Notes under the pieces: model-generated | Database searches by the model: none | Told to the model about the DNA's origin: nothing | What the model saw: only the letters and a program-made list of their open reading frames with translations | Position numbers and translations under genes: made by a program | Assembly (NCBI RefSeq): GCF_001685025.1 | Contig: NZ_MAYU01000004.1 | Location: 1-43,862, forward strand | Source of the DNA: Bacillus sp. FJAT-27225 | Lineage (GTDB): Bacteria; Bacillota; Bacilli; Bacillales; Cytobacillaceae | Direction of reading: 5' to 3' | DNA length: 43,862 bases | Shown: piece by piece, positions 25,125 to 31,758 of the stretch | How positions within the stretch are numbered: position 1 is the stretch's first letter | Layout of the letters: the number at the start of each line of letters is the position of its first letter

Positions 25125-25838
25125 TCAATACACAATCATAAATTGTATATTGATGTTGATTGCTTGTTTAAGAGTTTGATAAATCGGAGACCTTTTGAGT
25201 GTATTTTCCCACAGCTTCTCCAAGTCATCTTCCGGCTGTGTTGACGAGACGTAGAAAGTTCCATTAATCTCCCGAATCCGCGGGCTTCCTTCGTCTTCCA
25301 ATTCCAAATGATAAAGAACATTATCCAAACCGGCTTTAATGGACACTTCCAATTGGTCAATTTCAATAGTTCTTCTTGAAGCCTGAGCCTTAAAACCAAC
25401 CGCTAAGTCTGAAGCCAGAGACCCCAGTAAGTAATCGATTGCGCTGGGAGCATCAACTTTAGATCCAAAATCGGCAGGTTGTCCGACCAGGAAAGTATGG
25501 TTTCTGGAATGAACTTTAGCAGTTAAACCCTTTTCAGCCTGGACTCGGACATTCCATTTATACCCCCTTGCGGCCTCAAAATCTGTTGTTAATTCTTCCA
25601 GTTTGAAACCTTTTCGGATAAAGTATCGAGTTGTGTTATCTCCTGGTTCTGAACCGAGAAATTCATGGTCAACCATTCTGCACCAGGCAGGCAAATCTTC
25701 CGCAACCGTCCGTTCCCGGCTGCGTACTTCTAAAATTTCTCCATTTGCTAAAGGATCCATTGCCTTTTTGATGATTAACAATAGGCCTGAACCACAATCC
25801 AAATCTCCGCCATCACAAACCGCTTTTGGAGTCTCCAT
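25125..25838 (-). CDS. TusA-like domain fused to a cysteine-free OsmC-like domain
   Basis: A 237-residue two-domain protein. Residues 1-76 are TusA/YedF-like: C8 and C15 in VCDGGDLDCGSGLLL, C53 in LPAWCRMVDHEF, and the strand YFIRKG. The classical CPxP is replaced by CGSG. Residues 90-232 follow the OsmC fold (PSAIDYLLGSLASDLAVGF and RSPIYQTL), but the two redox cysteines are replaced by D144 and S217, and there is no Cys at all after residue 53. The OsmC half is therefore not a thiol peroxidase and may bind a partner or ligand. AAAGGTGATG precedes ATG 25838. It is third in the cluster and ends 13 bases before the MetE-like start. A sulfur carrier with a docking domain is plausible. Confidence 0.82.
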   Translation of the reverse strand: METPKAVCDGGDLDCGSGLLLIIKKAMDPLANGEILEVRSRERTVAEDLPAWCRMVDHEFLGSEPGDNTTRYFIRKGFKLEELTTDFEAARGYKWNVRVQAEKGLTAKVHSRNHTFLVGQPADFGSKVDAPSAIDYLLGSLASDLAVGFKAQASRRTIEIDQLEVSIKAGLDNVLYHLELEDEGSPRIREINGTFYVSSTQPEDDLEKLWENTLKRSPIYQTLKQAININIQFMIVY

Positions 25839-25907
25839 AACATCACCTTTTTCAGTTAACCATATCGTTTAAATGGAATTTTTAATCGAAACACCTTCAT
25901 GTAATTT

Positions 25908-26270
25908 TTAATAAGTTATAGAAGCAGCGCCCTGACTTAAGAATTCAACAACTTTCGCTCCGCCAACAATCGTAGCCCCCTCAATTAAGTCCTCTTCGCC
26001 AAGATTGCGCTTCTTGTAGCATGGGCTGCATACCCAAATAATTCCGCCTGCTTCAATAAATTGGTCCATCAGTTGTCTTAATGGAGCAAATCCTTCTTCA
26101 TGAATATCTTCAGCATAGCCTTTTGATCCCAGGTAGGCGCCTTCAACATTCAAGAAGACAACCGTTTCCTGACCGGATGCAACAGCCGCATTCGCAACAA
26201 CAAAGCCAACAGTGGCTTTATCAGAATCATTTTTCGCATTTGTTAAACTGACTAAAAATTTTTTAGACAT
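25908..26270 (-). CDS. DsrE/F-family sulfur-relay protein
   Basis: A 120-residue protein of the DsrE/TusD-like family. The N terminus MSKKFLVSLTNAKNDSDKAT begins the expected alpha/beta fold, ANAAVASGQETVVFLNVEGA lies in the middle, and the conserved reactive Cys pair is in IIWVCSPCYKKR (C81, C84). Family members carry persulfide sulfur passed on by TusA-type carriers, which fits the flanking TusA-like genes. GGAGGATT lies six bases before ATG 26270. The specific role is unknown. Confidence 0.82.
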   Translation of the reverse strand: MSKKFLVSLTNAKNDSDKATVGFVVANAAVASGQETVVFLNVEGAYLGSKGYAEDIHEEGFAPLRQLMDQFIEAGGIIWVCSPCYKKRNLGEEDLIEGATIVGGAKVVEFLSQGAASITY

Positions 26271-26317
26271 GGTAATCCTCCTAATAAATGTTTTGTTTTA
26301 ATATGAAAAAGGTTGAA

Positions 26318-26584
26318 TCAGCCTTTTTTAATAAAATAGTGGGAGACATTCCCTTCATCATACCGGTGCACCAAATGGTGATTTTGCAATCTGCACCAGG
26401 CAGGAATATCTTCACGCGCCCCCAGGTCATAGGAAATAACCTCAATTATTTCTCCACTGTTCATTTTTTTCATTGTTAAAAACAAGTTCATAATTAACTC
26501 GCCGCAGCCTGTCGGGCCCGCATCATAGGTCACTATTGGTGAGTACTGCTCTCCCATCTTTTTCGTTCCCTTCACATTTGCCAT
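26318..26584 (-). CDS. TusA-like sulfur carrier protein
   Basis: A short protein (88 residues from ATG 26584, or 79 from ATG 26557) of the TusA/SirA-like fold. It shows C27 in DAGPTGCGELIMNL, where TusA has CPxP, and C64 in EDIPAWCRLQNH, ending HYFIKKG. Both motifs closely match the TusA half of the fusion protein two genes downstream, so the two are paralogous. Neither start has a strong ribosome site; AAGGGA before 26557 is slightly better. It is the first gene of the five-gene cluster. Confidence 0.75.
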   Translation of the reverse strand: MANVKGTKKMGEQYSPIVTYDAGPTGCGELIMNLFLTMKKMNSGEIIEVISYDLGAREDIPAWCRLQNHHLVHRYDEGNVSHYFIKKG

Positions 26585-26924
26585 TTATAAACTTAGCTTC
26601 TTTAAGTATAAGCCTTGATTTTTTAAGGTTAAATTTATTTTATAGATAATTTCTATAAAAATTAATCTACTTTTTAGATAAATGGGTATTTTACCTCATA
26701 CACAAAGGCTAAATCGTGTAAACGGCTGGGGCTAGGACATGTGTCAATCTTTTGACAGACTAAAAAACCACTTCCCCGATTAAGGGAAGTGGTATGAATA
26801 GTATTGCTGCTCTTAAATGTATTGACAAAGTTTTTCGGTTTATTTATAATTCTAAACGGTAATTTGAAGTTAGCTAAGCTTGGCAGAGCATTAGCAAGGA
26901 GGCTATTTGTTGCAGAAAGTATTT
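26585..26924. other. Gene-free stretch between the TusA and bL25 genes
   Basis: It holds the start region of the TusA cluster (TATACT on the minus strand near 26605 may be its -10), and the terminator at 26768-26792. A plus-strand AAGGAGG followed by TTG near 26900 opens only a frame antisense to the bL25 gene and is not credible as a gene. No SAM or T-box riboswitch pattern was recognised. Confidence 0.55.
26768..26792 (-). terminator. Terminator after the bL25/Ctc gene
   Basis: A perfect nine-pair stem, CCACTTCCC with GGGAAGTGG, is followed on the minus strand by TTTTTTAG. It lies about 130 bases after the bL25 stop. Confidence 0.8.
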
Positions 26925-27512
26925 TTAAACTTCAACTGCACTTATATCCTCTTCTTCCTCTGTAGTCTCTACATTGTCTATCATTATTATAGTTTCATCA
27001 TTCTCATGATTGATTGTAAAGTTACTATAATCTTTTTTAAGGTCTCCTACTCGTACAGTCCGACCGATTTCAAAATCAGTAATATTAATTTCAATATTAT
27101 CAGGGATATCATTTGCATTAGCGGTTATATTCAATTCGTGAAGAAATTGTTTCACTATTCCCCCGGCTTTCTCGCCATTCGATGTTCCCTTTAGAATTAC
27201 ATTCACTTTAGTGTCGATTTCAGTGTGCTGATTAACCTGAAGGAAGTCTACATGAATTACTTCTTTTGTTATAGCTTTATTTTGATAATCTCTTAAAATA
27301 ACATTTGTTGATTTTCCATTAAGGTTAAGAGATATTATGCTATTTCTACCACCAGCTTTTATCACTTTTAGTAAATCTGCGTTTTTGATAGAGATAGATT
27401 TTGTATTAATCTCACTACCATAAACAACCGCAGGAATCTCTCCATTATTTTTCAATTTCCTCAATGAACCCTTTTTAAAGTCTTTTCTTTCTTGAGCTAC
27501 TAACGTATTCAT
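26925..27512 (-). CDS. Ribosomal protein bL25 / general stress protein Ctc
   Basis: A 195-residue protein of the bL25-TL5-Ctc family that binds 5S rRNA in the large subunit. The N-terminal bL25 domain is seen in AQERKDFKKGSLRKLKNNG, IPAVVYGSE and KEVIHVDFLQVN. The C-terminal TL5-type domain has ILKGTSNGEKAGGIVKQFLHEL, the IPDNIEINITDFEIG segment and an acidic end (TTEEEEDISAVEV). B. subtilis Ctc has 204 residues. It normally sits next to pth; here it stands alone, so it may be a second copy or a relocated gene. Its high Asn/Lys/Ile content makes it more AT-rich than its neighbours. No sigma-B promoter pattern was found upstream. GGCGGAAG precedes ATG 27512. Confidence 0.88.
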   Translation of the reverse strand: MNTLVAQERKDFKKGSLRKLKNNGEIPAVVYGSEINTKSISIKNADLLKVIKAGGRNSIISLNLNGKSTNVILRDYQNKAITKEVIHVDFLQVNQHTEIDTKVNVILKGTSNGEKAGGIVKQFLHELNITANANDIPDNIEINITDFEIGRTVRVGDLKKDYSNFTINHENDETIIMIDNVETTEEEEDISAVEV

Positions 27513-27844
27513 TTTACTTCCGCCTTTCTTTTTATTTAAATCTTAAACTTTCATTTTTATAGGAATGTCTAAGAATTACCTTACTATTCAAGTATATCTA
27601 ATCACTGCTATTATTTCATTGAAAAGGCCCATTCAAAATATTTTGTTCGATCAACCTAAAAAAGCCATGCCTCAGTTTTATTAAAATTGATGCCGGATTA
27701 AGACTATAACCCTTTAACATTCTTAACAGTTTTCAGATAGGTTGTGTCAAAAGAATTTAGAAGAATATGAAGATCAAAATTCCTTCTAGATACTCTTTTA
27801 CTACCTCAACTTAAACCCTTCGCTATATATAGTCACTAAAAAAA
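27513..27844. other. Gene-free stretch between the lipoprotein and bL25 genes
   Basis: About 330 bases of AT-rich sequence. A minus-strand TTGAAT and TAATAG with a 17-base spacer (near 27606-27636) may be the bL25 promoter. Nothing else was recognised. Confidence 0.45.
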
Positions 27845-27883
27845 CACCCCAAAAGATCAGATTTAACTCTAACATTTGGGGTG
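27845..27883 (-). terminator. Terminator of the YhcN-like lipoprotein gene
   Basis: Stem CACCCCAAA with TTTGGGGTG is followed on the minus strand by seven T residues. It begins eleven bases after the ancestral stop of the lipoprotein frame at 27894. Confidence 0.85.
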
Positions 27884-27893
27884 CAGTATATTT

Positions 27894-28374
27894 TTAGGTG
27901 TGTCGGTAACGGTAATCCGCGATGTATAGCATTCCAAATTCTTCAAAGGATCCTTCAATTGGATGTCCACTGGCTATCATTAGACAAATCATTCATTCGA
28001 TCATAGACATCAGGGTTAACTGAGGCATCGGGGTTAACTGAGATATATACATTTTCAATATCAGGGTCAATTGTTTTTGCTTGTTCCGCTATCCTTTGTG
28101 CAACGTCCTTAGGTAGATCATTATTGTTATTTTTGAGTTGTACAGCTACATAAGCATTATTATTTTTTATAGTTACATTCGACTTATCAACTTCATTCAT
28201 TGAAACAATTTTATCCTCAATTTGTTCTGCACCCTTCATCCCTTGTGTATCATCGTTAACATTATTTATATTAGCATCATGTCTATTGTTATCATTTGAG
28301 CCGTCATTATTAACACCACAGGCTGAAAGAACCAAAGCTGTTAATGCAACTGAAACTAAAGCTATTCGTTTCAT
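27894..28374 (-). pseudogene. YhcN/YlaJ-type sporulation lipoprotein, frameshifted near the C terminus
   Basis: The open frame from ATG 28374 encodes 139 residues. It has a signal peptide and lipobox (LVLSAC, Cys19), an Asn/Asp-rich segment, then the conserved family part with VAVQLKNNNNDL and IDPDIENVYISVNPD. It stops early at 27955 after NDLSNDSQWTSN. Another frame continues exactly at that point with ASGHPIEGSFEEFG, the family's typical C-terminal motif, and runs to a stop at 27894-27896. An apparent two-base loss near 27978 explains the shift. The family is made in the forespore and affects spore germination or outgrowth. The product may still be a shortened functional lipoprotein, or the shift could be a sequencing error. 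Confidence 0.7.
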
Positions 28375-28705
28375 AAAAACCCTCCTTTGTTTTACACTTT
28401 CTTATATTGCGATCATTTATTCGTCAATATACATGTTATGTGATTTTCCTATACAAAGGTAAGAAAATATTAAGAAAAGACAGGTGGAATTCTGCGAAGT
28501 TCCTACTTTTTTATTTGGAAAGCCAACATAAATACAATGATCACTTAACTCGATAGGCCAACCCTTTCGAAGGCAAAGACATTTTTGGAACGGAATTTAA
28601 GTGTTAACGCTGATTTCCATTGTTGCGTTTGTTGTTCAGGAGTCACTTCGCCCCCCTCCTCCGGTACTATCTACATAATTTAAGTTAATTCATAAAAGTA
28701 TTATT

Positions 28706-28747
28706 CACCTATAAACACTGATACATCAATGTTTATGGGTGTTTTTT
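28706..28747 (+). terminator. Orphan plus-strand terminator
   Basis: A 12-pair stem, CACCTATAAACA with TGTTTATGGGTG (one G-U), is followed by six T residues. The gene on its left reads in the opposite direction, so this terminator ends either a small RNA or a lost gene. Confidence 0.6.
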
Positions 28748-29112
28748 GTTTTCCCGGAATACGTTAGAAAACGAAAGGAATGGATTTTGTTTTGCAGTGA
28801 TTTTACATTTTTATTGATTTATTTCACTAAAAATTTCAGCAGAGAAAGCAGTAAACAGTTGAAAAATTTGTGTAGGGACTACTTATACATATCTTCAAAA
28901 GGTTGTATTGTTAGTTCTTCATCTTCTTCTCTTAGTTCTTTTCAAAAGGTATGTATATACTCTTAAAGTTGTCTCTTATCATCTTTTATTAATGTATACT
29001 CCAGTTTTTGGGGTGTGTTTTTCAGTGACCTCGAACCGTCCTCATGCTTCTGAAATTTTGCGATTTGGAATAAGCGTCCATTCATTTTTTAATTTTAGAA
29101 ATGGATATGTTA

Positions 29113-29214
29113 ACGAATTATTTCCAAACTAAAAGACATTATAGATAGCAAGGGAGAAATTTAACAAATTATTTCAAAACTAACGCACTACATAGAATAG
29201 TAAGGGAGATATTA
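29113..29214 (+). repeat. Imperfect tandem duplication of a 51-base leader
   Basis: Two adjacent units of 51 bases start ACGAATTATTTCCAAACTAA (29113) and ACAAATTATTTCAAAACTAA (29164). Both end with a Shine-Dalgarno block, AAGGGAGAAATT and AAGGGAGATATT. Only the second is followed by a start codon (TTG 29217). Confidence 0.65.
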
Positions 29215-29216
29215 AG

Positions 29217-31613
29217 TTGATAAAACGAACGATTACAATTTTTTTGACAGCAATAATCTTCATGTCTACGTTCGTAATGCCTACTTATGCGGAGAACGGT
29301 GGAACACAAGGGAATAGGCCCTGGATGAACACCAAGCTCTCTGCTGAGAAGCGCACCGAGCTGCTTCTCGATGCGATGACGATTGAACAGAAGATGCAGC
29401 AAATCGTTATCTCGCGCTTCAACGAAAACGATACCGGTGAGACGGTCGTCATCAACAGGGGAGGTACCAGTAAGTACCAGAACGGGGTATTCGAGCCCCA
29501 GGGTACTCTGCCTGGATGTGAGTGGCAGGACACCGGTCGGCAGATCCGTGGAATCGAGGAACTAGGTATCCCCACAATCCGCATGACCAACGGTGGTACA
29601 GGTGTGAAGGGCGGGTCGTGTGGCAATGACCCATTGGCGACTGGCCTACCTTCCACCTTGGCCATGGCCGCGACTTTCAATCGCAAGCTAAACAATGAGG
29701 CTGGTCGGATCCTTGGTCAGGAAACCCGGGCCTTTGCACATCACGTGATGCTCGGGCCGGGCATGAACCTCGTGCGTCACCCGTACAATGGCCGGAACTA
29801 TGAGTACTTCAGTGAGGATCCATACCTGACGGGTACACTAGCAATCGAGCAGGTCAAGGGAATCCAAGCCCAGGGGGTCCAGGCCCAGCTTAAGCATCTA
29901 GCAGGCAACGAGCAGGAAACTGAGCGATGGACGATGGGTGTACAGGTTCCCTCACGTGCTATGAACGAGCTGTATATGTTGCCCTTCGAGATGGCCGCTA
30001 AGGATGCTAATCCAGCCTCTTTTATGTGCTCGTTCCCAGATGTCAATGGAACCTTTGCCTGTGACAGCTCTGAACTGCTTCAGGATGCTTTACGCAAAAG
30101 CTGGGGCTTCAACGGTTATGTCATGAGTGACCGTCGCGCGATTCATAACACGGTCTCTGCTATTAAGGCGGGCACAAATGTTGAGCTCGACTGGGCACCA
30201 CAGTACTACACCCAGGAGAAAATCAAGAAGGCCCTTGATTCGGGTCAGGTCACCGAGAACGACATCGACAATCTGCTTCGTCCACGGTATATCAAGATGA
30301 TCGAATTCGGCCATATGGATAAGCCTTTCAACAAGTTCCTGCCGGAAATCGTCGATGCGAAGGCAAATGGTACGAGCGCTCGGAAGATGGCCGAGGAAGG
30401 GGCCGTGCTGTTGAAGAACGAAAACGGCTTCCTGCCACTTGATGGAAAGCCGAAGTCGATCGCACTGATCGGCGTCGAGTGGTTCGCCGGTATAGCCAAG
30501 ATGTCCCCGCGCTCCATTAGGGTAAACAATGAGAACGTCGTGACCCCTTACACGGTCACCCCACAGCAGGGCTTGGAAAACGTTATTAAGGAGCTGGGCT
30601 ACAACACCAAGGTGACGTACAACGATGGCAGTAACCCGCAGGCTGCTGCCAAACTGGCCTCACAGTCTGACATTGTGCTGCTCATGGTCGGCGACACCCC
30701 GGGTGAGACCGTCGACCGCGGAACTCTCGGCTTCCCGGCTATCAATCGGGTGGAGCAGGAGCCGCTGATCGATGCGGTCCTGAAGGCAAACGCGAAGAAC
30801 ACCGCTATGATCCTGAAGACCTCCGGTACAGTGCTCATGCCGTGGTTGGATCAGGTTCCTGCCGTACTCGAGGCATGGTACCCGGGCATGGAAGATGGCA
30901 ATGCTGTTGCCAATCTGCTCTACGGGAAGGTCAATCCTTCCGGAAAGCTGCCTATGACGTTTGGTGCTAAAGCTCGAGAGGCCGCTTTCGCGACCGAGAA
31001 GCAGTACCCAGGAACTCGTCAAGACACCGGCAAGCCTGGTGGCCCAGGCCCGTATGGTAACGGTTCCCAACAGTTGATTGCCCAGTACACCGAAGGCCTG
31101 CAGATGGGTTACCGCTGGTACGAGGCCAACAATGTAAAGCCGGTCTTCCCTTTCGGATACGGTCTATCGTACACGACCTTCAAGTATGACGGCCTTAAGG
31201 TGAAGAGGGTTCGCGGCAACAAAGGCTCGTTGTCCGGTATTGACGTGTCCTTTACCGTTACGAACACCGGTGACGTTGCCGGAAAAGAGGCGGCACAGGT
31301 CTACCTAACCCTGCCGGACGAGGCAGGGCAGCCGACTAAGCGACTTGTAAACTTTGAGAAGATTGACCTAAAGCCCGGTGAGAGCAAGACGGTGACACTA
31401 AGGATTAACCAGGCAGCCTCCAACCATCCGTTCTCCTATTTTAATCCCAAAGAACCGGACAACCTGGCGAACTGGGCTGACGGCCAGTGGGCAACAGCTG
31501 ATGGAAAGTACCGCGTACATGTCGGTGGTTCCTCGGCAGACACTCCACTGGTAAAGGACATTCCGTTGAACTTCAAACTCGGCAAAGGCAACAAGGGAAA
31601 GGGCTCTAAGTAA
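29217..31613 (+). CDS. Secreted glycoside hydrolase family 3 (beta-glucosidase-like), GC-rich
   Basis: A 798-residue exported enzyme. The signal peptide (residues 1-25, cleavage after PTYA) is followed by the GH3 N-terminal TIM barrel (about 50-340) with the GRNYEYFSEDPYLTG motif and substrate-site K226/H227 in LKHLAGNEQETER. The nucleophile is D305 in GYVMSDRRAIH. A GH3 C-terminal domain (about 385-640) and a fibronectin III-like domain (about 690-795) follow, with a basic tail GKGNKGKGSK. GH3 enzymes release terminal beta-linked sugars; the substrate is not certain. TTG 29217 follows AGGGAG at a normal distance. The signal-peptide codons are AT-rich like the host, while the mature part is far more GC-rich, pointing to a transferred gene. 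It ends at a strong terminator. Confidence 0.88.
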   Translation: MIKRTITIFLTAIIFMSTFVMPTYAENGGTQGNRPWMNTKLSAEKRTELLLDAMTIEQKMQQIVISRFNENDTGETVVINRGGTSKYQNGVFEPQGTLPGCEWQDTGRQIRGIEELGIPTIRMTNGGTGVKGGSCGNDPLATGLPSTLAMAATFNRKLNNEAGRILGQETRAFAHHVMLGPGMNLVRHPYNGRNYEYFSEDPYLTGTLAIEQVKGIQAQGVQAQLKHLAGNEQETERWTMGVQVPSRAMNELYMLPFEMAAKDANPASFMCSFPDVNGTFACDSSELLQDALRKSWGFNGYVMSDRRAIHNTVSAIKAGTNVELDWAPQYYTQEKIKKALDSGQVTENDIDNLLRPRYIKMIEFGHMDKPFNKFLPEIVDAKANGTSARKMAEEGAVLLKNENGFLPLDGKPKSIALIGVEWFAGIAKMSPRSIRVNNENVVTPYTVTPQQGLENVIKELGYNTKVTYNDGSNPQAAAKLASQSDIVLLMVGDTPGETVDRGTLGFPAINRVEQEPLIDAVLKANAKNTAMILKTSGTVLMPWLDQVPAVLEAWYPGMEDGNAVANLLYGKVNPSGKLPMTFGAKAREAAFATEKQYPGTRQDTGKPGGPGPYGNGSQQLIAQYTEGLQMGYRWYEANNVKPVFPFGYGLSYTTFKYDGLKVKRVRGNKGSLSGIDVSFTVTNTGDVAGKEAAQVYLTLPDEAGQPTKRLVNFEKIDLKPGESKTVTLRINQAASNHPFSYFNPKEPDNLANWADGQWATADGKYRVHVGGSSADTPLVKDIPLNFKLGKGNKGKGSK

Positions 31614-31669
31614 TAGACCCCGGGTCATGGGATGATGCCGTCGACCGGCAGAGGTCGTCGAAACATCCC

Positions 31670-31700
31670 AAAAGCGGTGAGCGAGTAGCTCACCGCTTTT
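31670..31700 (+). terminator. Terminator after the GH3 gene
   Basis: A perfect 13-pair stem, AAAAGCGGTGAGC with GCTCACCGCTTTT around a five-base loop, lies 57 bases after the stop. The next gene therefore probably needs its own promoter or read-through. Confidence 0.9.
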
Positions 31701-31758
31701 CTCCTTGTCTCCATGGGCGACGAGAGGATGAAAAATTTCCAGTAAGGATGTGAGAAGT

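Larger units (their letters stand above)
28375..29216. other. Gene-free AT-rich stretch of 842 bases
   Basis: No convincing gene. Two short plus-strand frames (28739-28966 and 28908-29132) lack family similarity and good ribosome sites. Visible structures are a plus-strand terminator without an upstream gene (28706-28747) and a tandem 51-base duplication just before the glycosidase start (29113-29214). A transition from host-like to GC-rich sequence follows at its right end. Confidence 0.6.

Noticed and set aside
26907-27194. Plus-strand frame with AAGGAGG and TTG start antisense to the bL25 gene
   Set aside because: It is fully contained opposite a well-supported conserved gene, its translation is hydrophobic noise, and the ribosome-site match is probably chance.
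28590-28640. Possible third fragment of the REP-like element (GCTGATTTCCATTG)
   Set aside because: The match to the ends of the other two copies is too short to tell from chance.
28739-29132. Two overlapping short plus-strand frames in the gene-free region left of the GH3 gene
   Set aside because: No good ribosome site, no recognisable domain, AT-rich low-complexity composition; one starts inside the T run of a terminator.
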